The notes beneath the pieces were generated by a model. The model had not been told where the DNA came from, ran no database searches, and saw nothing but the letters and a program-made list of their open reading frames with translations. A program made the translations under genes and the position numbers. Shown piece by piece: positions 9,396 to 18,587 of a DNA stretch of 64,000 nt (positions within the stretch are counted from its first letter, which is position 1; the number at the start of each line of letters is the position of its first letter). This DNA is from Cupriavidus sp. IDO (GTDB lineage Bacteria; Pseudomonadota; Gammaproteobacteria; Burkholderiales; Burkholderiaceae): assembly GCF_000812465.1 (NCBI RefSeq), contig NZ_JWMA01000014.1, positions 43,767 through 107,766 of the forward strand, given 5' to 3'.

Positions 9396-10420
9396 GGCGC
9401 GGCTCCCAGGCTGGCCCCGGATTTCGCATCGAAACGGCGCAGCTTGCGCTCGGGCACCACGAAGCGATGGCCGCGGCCGGCCTCGATCGGGACCGTCACT
9501 GTGCAGGGAATGCGCGAAACCACGCTGGCCGGCGGCAGCGGCGCTTCCAGCTTGCCGTACACGAGGCGGTCCGAGCCCAGGTTCTCGATGCGCGTCACAT
9601 CCACGGTAAAGGCCTGCAAGGCATCCTCCGCCGGATAGGCTTCGCGCGGCAGGAAATGCTCGGGCCGGAATCCGGTCACGACTCCGTCAGCCTCGATCAG
9701 GTTCATCGGCGGCGAGCCGATGAACGTGGCGACGAAGAGATCCGCGGGACGTTCATAGACTTCCTGCGGCGTGCCGATCTGGTGAATCCTGCCGTGGTCG
9801 AGGATAGCGATGCGGTCGCCCAGGCCCAGCGCCTCGATCTGGTCGTGGGTGACGTAGATGGTGGTGATGGCCAGCCGGCGCTGGAATCGTTGCAGCTCGT
9901 CGCGCGCCGAGGTGCGGAGCTTGGCGTCGAGATTGGACAGGGGCTCGTCGAGCAGGAATGCCACCGGTTCGCGCACCACCGCACGCGCCAGCGCCACCCG
10001 CTGGCGCTCGCCGCCGGACAGCTGGCGCGGCTTGCGCTGCAGCAGATGGCCGATGCCGAACAATTGCGCGGCCCAGTCCACCTTGCGCCCGACCTCCTCG
10101 CGCGACATATGCCTGGCCCGCAGCGGAAAGGCGATATTGTCGAACACATCGAGGTGCGGGTACAGGGCGTAGCTCTGGAACACCATCGCCATGTTGCGCA
10201 GCCTGGGCGGCAGCGCCGTGACGACGCGGCCGTCCACCAGGACGTCGCCGCGGCTGGGCGCCTCGAGCCCGGCAATCAGGCGCAGCAGCGTGGTCTTGCC
10301 GGAACCGGACGGCCCCAGCAAGACCAGGAACTCGGCATCGCGGGCGCCAAGGTCGATATTGTCGACCGCGCTGGCGCCATCGAAATGCTTGGTGAGCGAG
10401 CGAACTTCTACGGAAGCCAT
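9392..10420 (-). CDS. ABC transporter ATP-binding protein (MalK/UgpC type)
   Basis: ATPase of 342 aa. Walker A GPSGSGKTT is at 36-44, Q-loop FQSYALYPHL near 81, signature LSGGERQ at 134-140 and Walker B LLDEP near 156. A C-terminal OB-like domain of about 100 residues (FRPEHFLPRE...) is typical of the MalK/UgpC group. The frame is open 19 codons further up, but the ATG at 10420 starts the usual MASVEVRSLTKHF. Confidence 0.92.
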   Translation of the reverse strand: MASVEVRSLTKHFDGASAVDNIDLGARDAEFLVLLGPSGSGKTTLLRLIAGLEAPSRGDVLVDGRVVTALPPRLRNMAMVFQSYALYPHLDVFDNIAFPLRARHMSREEVGRKVDWAAQLFGIGHLLQRKPRQLSGGERQRVALARAVVREPVAFLLDEPLSNLDAKLRTSARDELQRFQRRLAITTIYVTHDQIEALGLGDRIAILDHGRIHQIGTPQEVYERPADLFVATFIGSPPMNLIEADGVVTGFRPEHFLPREAYPAEDALQAFTVDVTRIENLGSDRLVYGKLEAPLPPASVVSRIPCTVTVPIEAGRGHRFVVPERKLRRFDAKSGASLGAAP

Positions 10421-10431
10421 ATGCAGCCGCG

Positions 10432-11823
10432 CTACACCATGCCCTTGTCGCGCCACTTGGAGAAAATGCGCTTGCACGCGGCGTCGGCAAGACGGACGGC
10501 GTTCTCGGGCGTCTCGTCGCCCGTGGCCGCCTTGGCGAACATGGTGTTGAGGACCCAGGTATTGAAGATTTCGTCGATGGCCGCGTTGGCGTAGCCGGGG
10601 TAGCCGACATTGGTCGCCTGGTTCATCAGCGCGCCGAGCACCTTGTACTTGTCATGCGGCATGGCCTTCTGGTCGTCGGCGATCAGCTTCTGCAGGTCGG
10701 GCACGGTGCTGTTGAAGCACGGGAAGTTGTAGAACTCGCTGCCCAGGAAGCCCTGCCGGAAGTTGTCGATATAGTCGACCAGGAACTTCTTCGCACCGGC
10801 GATGTTCTCGGCGAATTTCCAGATCACGTAGCAGTCCATCACGTGCTCCAGCGCGATCCGCCGCACCGGCCCCTGCAGGGCCTGAGTGAGCCAGATATCC
10901 CGCGCGATCGGCAGGTTCTTGTTTTCGCCCTCCCGGGTGATGGAAATGGCGTTCAGGCACAGCGAGATCTTGCCTGCCAGCATGGCGCGATTGTTGGATG
11001 ACGGGTCCCATGCCAGCACTTCCGGCGTCATGGTCTCCTGGAACAGCGCCTTGACGAACTTCACCGCTTCGATGGTGTTCTTCGAGTTCAGCACCACGGT
11101 GTGCCGTTCGTCCTGGACCGAGCCGCCGAACGCATACAGGATGGTGCGCGCCGCCATCGCGGTGTCGAGTTCCGCGGATAGCCCGATGCCGACCGGAATG
11201 CCGTGCTTTGCCTTGATCTTGCGGCCGGCCGCCAGGACATCCAGCCAGGTGTCCGGCGGCTTCATGCCGACGTCGTCCCAGAGGTCCTTGCGGTAGTTGA
11301 TCGGGTCCGGCACGAAGCTGTCCGAGAAGCCGAAGTACTTCTTCGTCTTCGGGTTGTACGTGCTCTTGATCGCCAGCTCCATCGGCTTGCCATGCTTGCG
11401 CTGGCATTCCTCGTAGAGCTCGCGGTGGTCGATCACCTGCTCCTCGTAGACCGGCGCCGGCGAGAGGAACATGAACAGGTCATGCCCCTTCTGCGCCGAG
11501 ACCTCGGCAGCGGCGCGCGTGGCCAGCGCGGGGATGCCGACGTGGTCGACCACCACCTCGGTATCGTTCTGCTGCCCCCATTGCTTGATGTAGGTGTCGT
11601 CGAACCACTTGTCGTAGCCGGGCACGAAGTGGTTCCACTGCAGGATCCTGAGAGTGTGCTTTGCCGCATGGGCATGCCTGGGGATCAGGAAGGGTCCGAG
11701 GCCGGCAGCAAGCCCGACGGCGCCCGTGGTCCGGATGAATCTGCGCCTGCCGGTGTTGGTGTCCGCGCTGGCGCTGGTGGCGACGGCCATGTCGGTACCA
11801 CCTGGATGCGCTGTCTTGGCCAT
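10432..11823 (-). CDS. Tat-exported extracellular solute-binding protein (sugar-type ABC)
   Basis: Periplasmic binding protein of 463 aa, first gene of the importer. I choose the ATG at 11823 because a clear AGGAG lies at the right distance. A twin-arginine signal follows: RRRFIRTTG at 26-34, a hydrophobic stretch, and a likely cleavage after AHA near residue 53. Use of Tat suggests folding before export, perhaps with a cofactor or for quick assembly. The mature part (ILQWNHFVPGYDKWFDDTY) looks like family-1 binding proteins; the ligand is unknown. Confidence 0.88.
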   Translation of the reverse strand: MAKTAHPGGTDMAVATSASADTNTGRRRFIRTTGAVGLAAGLGPFLIPRHAHAAKHTLRILQWNHFVPGYDKWFDDTYIKQWGQQNDTEVVVDHVGIPALATRAAAEVSAQKGHDLFMFLSPAPVYEEQVIDHRELYEECQRKHGKPMELAIKSTYNPKTKKYFGFSDSFVPDPINYRKDLWDDVGMKPPDTWLDVLAAGRKIKAKHGIPVGIGLSAELDTAMAARTILYAFGGSVQDERHTVVLNSKNTIEAVKFVKALFQETMTPEVLAWDPSSNNRAMLAGKISLCLNAISITREGENKNLPIARDIWLTQALQGPVRRIALEHVMDCYVIWKFAENIAGAKKFLVDYIDNFRQGFLGSEFYNFPCFNSTVPDLQKLIADDQKAMPHDKYKVLGALMNQATNVGYPGYANAAIDEIFNTWVLNTMFAKAATGDETPENAVRLADAACKRIFSKWRDKGMV

Positions 11824-11869
11824 GGCTATCTCCTTGTACGAGAAAGCGGTCGGCTCCCACCCCGGTTCT

Positions 11870-11900
11870 GGGTAGCCAGCTACCCTACCTTCAAGGGTAG
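11870..11900. promoter_or_regulatory. GGGTAG/CTACCC inverted repeats in the divergent ABC control region
   Basis: GGGTAG (11869-11874 area), CTACCCT (11880-11886) and AGGGTAG (11894-11900) give two overlapping inverted-repeat pairings. They lie upstream of the Tat-exported binding protein and may be an operator or a leader hairpin of its transcript. No regulator gene is adjacent. Confidence 0.4.
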
Positions 11901-11930
11901 GCTTCATTTCATGAATAGGAAATCCCGACA

Positions 11931-11960
11931 CATGTCACGAAGTGATGGAACCGTGACATG
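11931..11960. promoter_or_regulatory. CATGTCAC-N14-GTGACATG inverted repeat, candidate operator
   Basis: Perfect 8-bp arms at 11931-11938 and 11953-11960 with centres 22 bp (about two helical turns) apart. The site lies between the divergent importers, about 55 bases before the plus-strand binding-protein gene. Geometry fits a dimeric regulator; the regulator is not identifiable in the window. Confidence 0.5.
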
Positions 11961-12015
11961 CCGCCCCTTCCACTTTCAGAAATGAGTCCTAAGCTGGAAA
12001 GAGTGAGGAGGTGAT

Positions 12016-13305
12016 ATGAAAACCGCATCCGCACACAGCTTTCCGGCCGGTGCCAGGTCCGGGCCCCCTACCCGGATACGCCAAGCCACCGTCTGCGCCC
12101 TGGCCGGCCTGGAACTGGCGCTGTCCGTCCCCGCCGCCGCCAGGGTGGAAGGCGACACCATCGTGCTCGGTGCCGCGGTCTCGCTCACCGGCAAGTACTC
12201 CACCAACGGCAAGAACACTCAGGACGGCTACAACCTCGCAGCGAAGCGTATCAACGAGACGGGCGGCGTCAAGGTCGGCGGCAAGGCCTACCAGCTGAAG
12301 ATCATCTTCTACGACGACGAATCCACCTCGGCCCGCGGCGCGCAGCTGGCCGAGCGGCTGATCAGCCAGGACGGCGTAAAGTTCGTGCTGGGGCCTTACA
12401 GCTCCGGGCTCACCAAGGCGATCGCCCCGGTCACGGAGAAGTACCGGATCCCGATGGTCGAGGGCAACGGCGCGGACCGCAACCTGTTCACGCAGGGCTA
12501 CCGCTACATGTTCGCGGTGCTCAATACCTCCGACTACTACCTGCGCGCCGCCATCAGCCTGGCTGCCGAGGAAGCGCAGCGGGCCGGCAAGTCACCGAAG
12601 AGCCTGAAGGTGGCCATCGCCATCGAGAACGACAACTTCTCGCAGGACGTGCGCGACGGCGTGGCCGAGGATGCGAAACGCCTGGGCATGCAGGTGGTGA
12701 TCGACGACAAGCTGCCGCCCGAGCTGAACGACATGTCGGTCACGCTGGCCAAGGTGAAGGCGCTCAAGCCGGACATCCTGGTGGTATCCGGCCATGAAAA
12801 GGGCGCGACACTGGCGGTGCGGCAGATGGCGGAGATGCGGATCGACGTGCCGATGCTGGCCCTGACCCACTGCGACTCCGCGCAGATCATCGAGAAGTTC
12901 GGCAAGAGCGCGGAATTCGCGGTGTGCGGCTCGCAATGGGACCGCTCGCTGAGCTACAAGGACCGCTGGTTCGGCACGGCCGACCAGTATGCGCGGCGAT
13001 TCGAGCAGGAGTTCCGCTACGAGGCACCGTACCAGGCGGCCGAATCCAGCGCGTCGGTGCTGGCCTTCGTCGACGCCTTCGAGCGCGCCGGTTCGTTCGA
13101 TACGGAAAAGGTCCGCGAGGCGCTTGCCGCCACCGACCTGATGACGTTCTACGGCCCGCTCAAGTTTGACCAGAGCGGCAAGAACATCGCCAAGTCGATG
13201 GTGCTGTACCAGGTACAGGACGGCAAGTTCAAGGTGGTCGCGCCGGGCAAGTGGGCGTCGTCGAAGGTCATCTATCCGGCACCCGCCTGGGCGCGGCGCA
13301 AATAG
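12016..13305 (+). CDS. Branched-chain-amino-acid-type ABC substrate-binding protein
   Basis: Periplasmic binding protein of 429 aa with a signal peptide ending near AAA at 40-42. The mature part starts as a Peripla_BP_6 protein (IVLGAAVSLTGKYSTNGKNTQDGYNLAAKRINETGGV). It is the first gene of a complete liv-type operon. The ribosome site AGGAGGTGA (12006-12014) is a nearly full complement of the 16S end, so strong translation is expected. The ligand may be an amino acid, amide or aromatic acid and cannot be told from the sequence. Confidence 0.9.
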   Translation: MKTASAHSFPAGARSGPPTRIRQATVCALAGLELALSVPAAARVEGDTIVLGAAVSLTGKYSTNGKNTQDGYNLAAKRINETGGVKVGGKAYQLKIIFYDDESTSARGAQLAERLISQDGVKFVLGPYSSGLTKAIAPVTEKYRIPMVEGNGADRNLFTQGYRYMFAVLNTSDYYLRAAISLAAEEAQRAGKSPKSLKVAIAIENDNFSQDVRDGVAEDAKRLGMQVVIDDKLPPELNDMSVTLAKVKALKPDILVVSGHEKGATLAVRQMAEMRIDVPMLALTHCDSAQIIEKFGKSAEFAVCGSQWDRSLSYKDRWFGTADQYARRFEQEFRYEAPYQAAESSASVLAFVDAFERAGSFDTEKVREALAATDLMTFYGPLKFDQSGKNIAKSMVLYQVQDGKFKVVAPGKWASSKVIYPAPAWARRK

Positions 13306-13330
13306 GGGGCCGCTGCGCGGCCTGGCACAG

Positions 13331-14227
13331 ATGACCGATCTCGCGGTCCTCATCCAGAGTCCCGAGCTGAACCTGCAGCTCGTGGTGGATGGCCTGCTGG
13401 CCGGCGCGATCTTTGCGCTGGCCGCCTACGGCATGGCGCTGGTATGGGGCGTGATGAACCTCATCAACGTGGCCCAGGGCGAGCTGGTGATGCTGGGCGG
13501 CTATATCGTGATCTGGCTGGCCGGCAAGGGCGTGCCCCCGATGCTGGCCGTGCCGGTTGCCGCGGCGGTGATGTACTGCGTGGGCTGGGGGCTCTATCGC
13601 ATCGTCATCTTCCGGCTGGTCGAGCGCGATCTCTTCGTCTCGGTGCTGGCCACCTTCGGCCTGAGCATCGTGCTGCAGCAGCTCGCCAACCTGGCGTTCG
13701 GCGCCAACGTGCGCACGCTCGATGCCGGGCTGGGCAGCCTGTTCCTGGCCGGCGGACTGGTGGTGCCGAAGATCAAGCTGGCCGCGTTCGCCGCAGCCCT
13801 GGCGCTGGGCGCAGCGCTGATGCTGTTCCTCAGGTATTCCCGCCGTGGCCAGGCAATCCGGGCCACGGCGCAGAACGCGCGCGCAGCCCGCGTGCTGGGC
13901 GTGGACACCGATCGCGTCTATGCCGCGACCTTCGCCCTCAATGCCGCCATCTGCGGCGCCGCCGGCGGTCTGGTGGCGATGACCTGGATCATCCACCCCT
14001 ACCTGGGCCTGCCCTATACGGTGCGTGCCTTCATGATCGTGGTGGTGGCCGGACTGGGCAGCATGCTGCCGGTCCTCGGCGCCGGCGGCGGACTTGGCAT
14101 TGCCGAAAACTACGCCGGCTTCCTGCTCGGCACCGAGTACCAGACCGCCTTCCTCTACGCGCTGCTGGTGGTGATTCTGGTAAGCCGCAACCTGATGCTG
14201 CGCCGGCATCGAGGCTACCTGCGATGA
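13331..14227 (+). CDS. LivH-type ABC permease
   Basis: Inner-membrane permease of 298 aa. I choose the ATG at 13331 over the longer open frame because the protein then begins directly with a typical LivH start leading to LLAGAIFALAAYGMALVWGVMNLINVAQGE. It ends in an ATGA overlap with the next permease, so the two are translationally coupled. Confidence 0.9.
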   Translation: MTDLAVLIQSPELNLQLVVDGLLAGAIFALAAYGMALVWGVMNLINVAQGELVMLGGYIVIWLAGKGVPPMLAVPVAAAVMYCVGWGLYRIVIFRLVERDLFVSVLATFGLSIVLQQLANLAFGANVRTLDAGLGSLFLAGGLVVPKIKLAAFAAALALGAALMLFLRYSRRGQAIRATAQNARAARVLGVDTDRVYAATFALNAAICGAAGGLVAMTWIIHPYLGLPYTVRAFMIVVVAGLGSMLPVLGAGGGLGIAENYAGFLLGTEYQTAFLYALLVVILVSRNLMLRRHRGYLR

Positions 14228-15246
14228 ATCCCCACCTGCGCGGCGTACGCCGGCTCGAAGCGGATGTCCCGGTGACCTCGCCCGCCCCGGTCACCGGGCT
14301 CGCCCTGCTCGCGGGCGGCCTGGGCGCCCTCGCGGCGCCGTGGCTGTTCGCCGGCATCACCACGCAACTGACCTTCCTCTGGCTGATGATGCTGTTCGCG
14401 CTGACGTGGGACGTGATGGGCGGCCAGATGGGCTACAACTCCTTCGGCAACATCGTGTTCTTCGGCGTGGGTGCCTATGTCTGCGCGGTGGCGCAGCGCG
14501 ACTTCGGGCTGGGCTACTTTGCCGGCCTGGCAGCGGGTACCGGCCTGGCGGCGCTGGGGGCTGTAGCCGTGGCGCTTGCGCTGGGCCCGGCCATGCTGGG
14601 CTTGCGCGGCCACTACTTCGCAATCGGGACGCTGGGCCTGGGGATTGCCTTCGCCGATGCCGCGGCCGGCTGGGATTTCATCGGCGCAGGATCGGGCATG
14701 ACGCTCCCGCTGTTCCCGGGTGCGGCCGGCCGCCGTGAGCCGTTCTTCTACTACGCGATGCTGATGCTGGCCGCCGCTACCCTGCTGACGCTGCGCTGGC
14801 TCTATGCGCGCCCGTTCGGCCTGGCGCTCAATGCCATCCGCGACGACGAGGACAAGGCCGAGGCGCTGGGCCTGCACACCACGCGCTACAAGATCCTGGC
14901 CTGGTGTGTCTGCGCCCTCTTCCTCGGCATGGCGGGCGCCCTGGCGGGCAACCTGGTCGGCTTCATCGATCCGCGCGAGCTGGCGTTCGCCGGCACCACC
15001 TTCGGCGTGTGGATGGTGGTAATGGCGATCCTCGGCGGCAAGGGCACGCTGTGGGGGCCGGTGATCGGCGCCACGTTGTTCCACCTCACCCAGGAGCTGT
15101 TCTGGACCTACCTGCTGAACTGGCAGCGCGTTGCGCTGGGCGTGCTGATCGTGCTGATCGTGGTGCTGTTCCCGACCGGCATCATGGGCTGGCTGCGCGA
15201 TGACAACCCAAACCGCCGCCGCATAACGGGGAGTGCCGCGCCATGA
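14224..15246 (+). CDS. LivM-type ABC permease
   Basis: Second permease of 340 aa. It has the LivM patterns GYNSFGNIVFFGVGAYVCAVA and LRGHYFAIGTLGLGIAF, and the loop NAIRDDEDKAEALGLHTTRYKILAW. The start overlaps livH by 4 bases and the stop overlaps the next ATPase gene by 4 bases. It pairs with the LivH-type protein to form the channel. Confidence 0.9.
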   Translation: MNPHLRGVRRLEADVPVTSPAPVTGLALLAGGLGALAAPWLFAGITTQLTFLWLMMLFALTWDVMGGQMGYNSFGNIVFFGVGAYVCAVAQRDFGLGYFAGLAAGTGLAALGAVAVALALGPAMLGLRGHYFAIGTLGLGIAFADAAAGWDFIGAGSGMTLPLFPGAAGRREPFFYYAMLMLAAATLLTLRWLYARPFGLALNAIRDDEDKAEALGLHTTRYKILAWCVCALFLGMAGALAGNLVGFIDPRELAFAGTTFGVWMVVMAILGGKGTLWGPVIGATLFHLTQELFWTYLLNWQRVALGVLIVLIVVLFPTGIMGWLRDDNPNRRRITGSAAP

Positions 15247-15989
15247 CCGACCTGCTTGCGGTGCGCGGCGTCACCAAGCGCTTCGGCGGTGTCGTCGCCA
15301 ACCATGAGATCTCCCTGCAGGTGCCGCACGGCAGCATCGTGGGCCTGATCGGGCCGAACGGTTCGGGCAAGACGACCCTGTTCAATTCCATCGTCGGTTA
15401 TCACCCGATCGACGGCGGATCGATCCTGTTCGACGGGCGCGAGATCTCGCGCCTGCGCGTACCCGAGATCGCCCGCCTGGGCCTGGTGCGCACCTTCCAG
15501 CAGACCCGGGTGTTCGGCAAGATGAACTGCCTGCAGAACCTGCTGGTCAGCGTGCCCCACGTGCAGGAAGGATTCGCCGCGATGTGCACGCGGCAGGCGC
15601 CGGCGGTGACGGAACGGGCCCGGCAGATCCTGCGCCTTGCCGGCCTGGAGGACCACGTGGACCAGCGCGGCGCCGATCTGTCGTTCGGACAACAGAAGCT
15701 GCTCGAGATCGCCATGGCCCTGATGAACGAGCCCAGGCTGCTGCTGCTCGACGAGCCGACCGCCGGCGTGAACCCGGTGATGATCGAGAGCCTGATCGCC
15801 CTGCTGCGGGACATCAACGCGCGGCTCGGCATCACGCTGCTGGTGATCGAACACAATATGCGGGTGATGATGCAACTGGCCGGCCATGTCTGCTGCCTGG
15901 CGCATGGCGAGGTGCTGGCGCAGGGATCGCCGGCGCAGATCACCGCCAACCGCGCCGTGATCGAGGCCTACCTGGGAGGACAGCCGTGA
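15243..15989 (+). CDS. LivG-type ABC ATP-binding protein
   Basis: ATPase of 248 aa. Walker A GPNGSGKTT is at 37-45, the signature variant LSFGQQK at 146-152, and Walker B LLLLDEP near 163. The DEPTAGVNP form is typical of LivG. It overlaps both neighbours by 4 bases inside the importer operon. Confidence 0.92.
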   Translation: MTDLLAVRGVTKRFGGVVANHEISLQVPHGSIVGLIGPNGSGKTTLFNSIVGYHPIDGGSILFDGREISRLRVPEIARLGLVRTFQQTRVFGKMNCLQNLLVSVPHVQEGFAAMCTRQAPAVTERARQILRLAGLEDHVDQRGADLSFGQQKLLEIAMALMNEPRLLLLDEPTAGVNPVMIESLIALLRDINARLGITLLVIEHNMRVMMQLAGHVCCLAHGEVLAQGSPAQITANRAVIEAYLGGQP

Positions 15990-16819
15990 ACATGGCGCAC
16001 ACCATGGCCCAGCCGGTTGCCCGGGTGCCTGCCGCCACGCTCGCCGCCGCCCTCTCGCGCCCCCGGCCAACCGTTGCGCAGCTCGAGCAACTGGCCGGCG
16101 GGACGCCGATGGTCGCCGTGGACAACCTGGTCGCGGGCTACGGCGGCATGGAGATCCTGCACGGCTTCGGCCTGCGCGTGGCGCGCGGCGGTTCGCTGTG
16201 CCTGATTGGCCCGAACGGCGCGGGCAAGTCCACGGTGCTGCGCGCCATCTACGGCCTCGCCCGGGTCATGTCGGGGACCATTACCGTGGCTGGCGCGCCG
16301 GTCACCCACCTGCGTGCCGAGCAGAAGCTGCTGCAGGCAGGCGTGGCCTACGTGCTGCAGGAGGGTTCGATCTTCCCCGACATGACGGTCGAGGAAAACC
16401 TGCTGATGGGCGGGTACCTGATGCGGCACCCGCGGGACGCCGCGGCCGCCGCCGAGCGCATCTTCCAGCGCCATGGCGCGCTGGCGCAGCGGCGCGGCCA
16501 GCGCGCCAGCGTGCTTTCCGGCGGGGAGCGCAGGCTGCTGGAAATCGCGCGCGCGCTGATGATGGACCCCGCCGTGCTGCTGGTGGACGAGCCCTCGATC
16601 GGACTGCAGCCGCGCTATGTCGACATGGTGTTCGAACTCCTGCGCCATCTGCAGCAAGACGAGGGCAAGACCATCATCCTTGTCGAGCAGAACGCCCGCA
16701 AGGGGCTCGCATTCGCCGACCTCGGCTATGTCCTGGTGGCCGGGCAACTGGCCATGGCCGGCACCGGTGGCGAACTGGGCCGGGACCCGGAGGTCGGCCG
16801 GCTGTTTCTCGGGGCCTGA
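15986..16819 (+). CDS. LivF-type ABC ATP-binding protein with N-terminal extension
   Basis: Second ATPase of the importer, 277 aa. I choose the GTG at 15986 because GGAGGA ends 5 bases before it and the GTGA overlap matches its neighbours; an ATG at 15992 is the alternative. About 42 residues rich in Ala/Pro precede the normal LivF start (MVAVDNLVAGYGGMEILHG). Walker A GPNGAGKST is at 75-83 and the signature is LSGGERR. The extension is unusual and has no recognised motif. Confidence 0.9.
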   Translation: MNMAHTMAQPVARVPAATLAAALSRPRPTVAQLEQLAGGTPMVAVDNLVAGYGGMEILHGFGLRVARGGSLCLIGPNGAGKSTVLRAIYGLARVMSGTITVAGAPVTHLRAEQKLLQAGVAYVLQEGSIFPDMTVEENLLMGGYLMRHPRDAAAAAERIFQRHGALAQRRGQRASVLSGGERRLLEIARALMMDPAVLLVDEPSIGLQPRYVDMVFELLRHLQQDEGKTIILVEQNARKGLAFADLGYVLVAGQLAMAGTGGELGRDPEVGRLFLGA

Positions 16820-16860
16820 CCCGGACGGGATGGCAGGCGCCGGCATACAAGGAGACCCAA

Positions 16861-17298
16861 ATGTTCAAGCATCTGCTCGTGGCGGTCGACGGCTCGACCC
16901 TGTCCGATACGGCCTACCGCAAAGCCATTGCGCTAGCCCAGGCGCTGCAGGCCCGCATTACCGCAATCGAGGTTGTCGCGCACTATGACGTGATGCGCCT
17001 GCAGACCGCCATGCTGCGCGAAACCCGGGAACACTACATGCAGGAAGCCTACCGGCAGGCCGAGGCGTACCTGACGACGATTGCGGAAGAGGCTGCCGCG
17101 GCCGGCGTGAACTGCGATACCGCCTGCGTCACCGGCGACCATATCTTCCAGGCCATCATCGACGAGGCCGAAGCCAGGCAATGCGACCTCATCGTGATGG
17201 CATCCCACGGGCGGCGCGGGGTGGAGGCGCTGGTGATCGGCAGCGAGACGCACAGGGTGCTCACGCATACGAAGATTGCGGTGCTGGTCTTCCGGTAG
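16861..17298 (+). CDS. Universal stress protein (UspA family)
   Basis: Cytoplasmic protein of 145 aa. It starts FKHLLVAVDGSTLSDTAYRKA and ends SHGRRGVEALVIGSETHRVLTHTKIAVLV, the ATP-binding type loop of UspA-like proteins. A good site (AAGGAGACCC) precedes the ATG at 16861. It is 41 bases after the LivF-type gene and probably in the same transcript, a frequent pairing whose reason is unclear. Confidence 0.92.
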   Translation: MFKHLLVAVDGSTLSDTAYRKAIALAQALQARITAIEVVAHYDVMRLQTAMLRETREHYMQEAYRQAEAYLTTIAEEAAAAGVNCDTACVTGDHIFQAIIDEAEARQCDLIVMASHGRRGVEALVIGSETHRVLTHTKIAVLVFR

Positions 17299-17308
17299 AC
17301 GCCTGCGC

Positions 17309-18544
17309 TTAGCTGCCGAGGCGCTCCGCCACGGCCGCCACACGCGCCGCATGGACGCGGTCGCGGATCTGGCTGACATCGTCGCCGCATGCGCGCGCGA
17401 TGGCGCCGGCGTCCACCGCCGCGGCTGCGTCCAGTGCGGCCAGCAAGCGCGCTGCCTGGGGGTACTCGCTCGATTCAAAGCCCTTGCGTCCGCGCAGGTC
17501 GGCCTCGCAGGCCTGTAGCGCTTCGGCAAAGCGGGCCGGCTTGCGCAGTGCGTCGCAGCGCTCGAGCAGCCGCATCGCCGCCGCCGCGCCGATCTCCTGC
17601 GAGCGGTGGATATTGCCGTGCTCGCGCGCCACCACCAGCGCCAGGTCGCGGCATTCGTTGGGCACGCGCAGGCGCGCGCAGACGTCCTCGAGCAATTTCA
17701 CGCTGCGCATCTCGTGGCCGATATGGCGCGGCAGGATGTCCTCGGGCGTGGTGCCCTTGCCCAGGTCGTGCATCAGCGCGGCGAAGCGCACCGTCAGGGG
17801 GGCGCCCATCGCGGCGGCGCAATCGATCACCATCATCACGTGCACGCCGGTATCGATTTCCGGATGGTAGTCCGCACGCTGGGGCACGCCCCACAGGCGG
17901 TCCAGCTCCGGCATCAGCCGCGCCAGCGCGCCGCACTCGCGCAGCACTTCGAACATGCGCGAGGGCTTTGCTTCCATCAGCCCACGCGCCAGTTCCTGCC
18001 AGACGCGCTCAGGCACCAGTGCATCGACCTCGCCGGCAGCCACCATCTCGCGCATCAGCCGCACGGTTTCCGCGGCGACGCTGAACTCATGAAAGCGCGC
18101 AGCAAAGCGCGCTACGCGCAGGATGCGCACCGGGTCTTCGGCGAATGCCTCGGAGACATGCCGGAACAGGCGCGCCGCGAGGTCGCGCTGGCCGCCATGG
18201 GGATCGATGACCGGGCCGACCAGGTTGCCATCGGCATCGACCTCGCGCGCCATCGCGTTGATGGTGAGGTCGCGCCGCACCAGGTCGTCCTCCAGGGTGA
18301 CATCGGGCTCGCAATAGAAGGCAAAGCCCTTGTAGCCCATCGCCGTCTTGCGCTCGGTGCGGGCCAGCGCGTACTCCTCTTTCGTGCGCGGATGCAGGAA
18401 GACGGGGAAGTCCTTGCCGACCGGCTTGTAGCCGGCGGCTTCCATTTCGGCCGGGGTCGCGCCCACCACCACGTAGTCGCGATCCTGGCTGGGCTTGCCC
18501 AGCAATTCGTCGCGAATCGCTCCGCCGACGGCGTACACCTGCAT
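17309..18544 (-). CDS. cca: Multifunctional CCA tRNA nucleotidyltransferase
   Basis: Adds or repairs the 3' CCA of tRNA; the bacterial long form also has an HD phosphohydrolase domain. The N-terminus MQVYAVGGAIRDELLG and DRDYVVVG carry the nucleotidyltransferase motif. RRDLTINAMA follows, and the HD motif is in RFAALMHDLGKG near residue 255. The length of 411 aa is usual. The ATG at 18544 is chosen because upstream residues do not resemble the family. Confidence 0.95.
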   Translation of the reverse strand: MQVYAVGGAIRDELLGKPSQDRDYVVVGATPAEMEAAGYKPVGKDFPVFLHPRTKEEYALARTERKTAMGYKGFAFYCEPDVTLEDDLVRRDLTINAMAREVDADGNLVGPVIDPHGGQRDLAARLFRHVSEAFAEDPVRILRVARFAARFHEFSVAAETVRLMREMVAAGEVDALVPERVWQELARGLMEAKPSRMFEVLRECGALARLMPELDRLWGVPQRADYHPEIDTGVHVMMVIDCAAAMGAPLTVRFAALMHDLGKGTTPEDILPRHIGHEMRSVKLLEDVCARLRVPNECRDLALVVAREHGNIHRSQEIGAAAAMRLLERCDALRKPARFAEALQACEADLRGRKGFESSEYPQAARLLAALDAAAAVDAGAIARACGDDVSQIRDRVHAARVAAVAERLGS

Positions 18545-18587
18545 CGTTTGCCCCTCTGTGCTGTGGTCCGCCGGCTCCACCCGGCGA

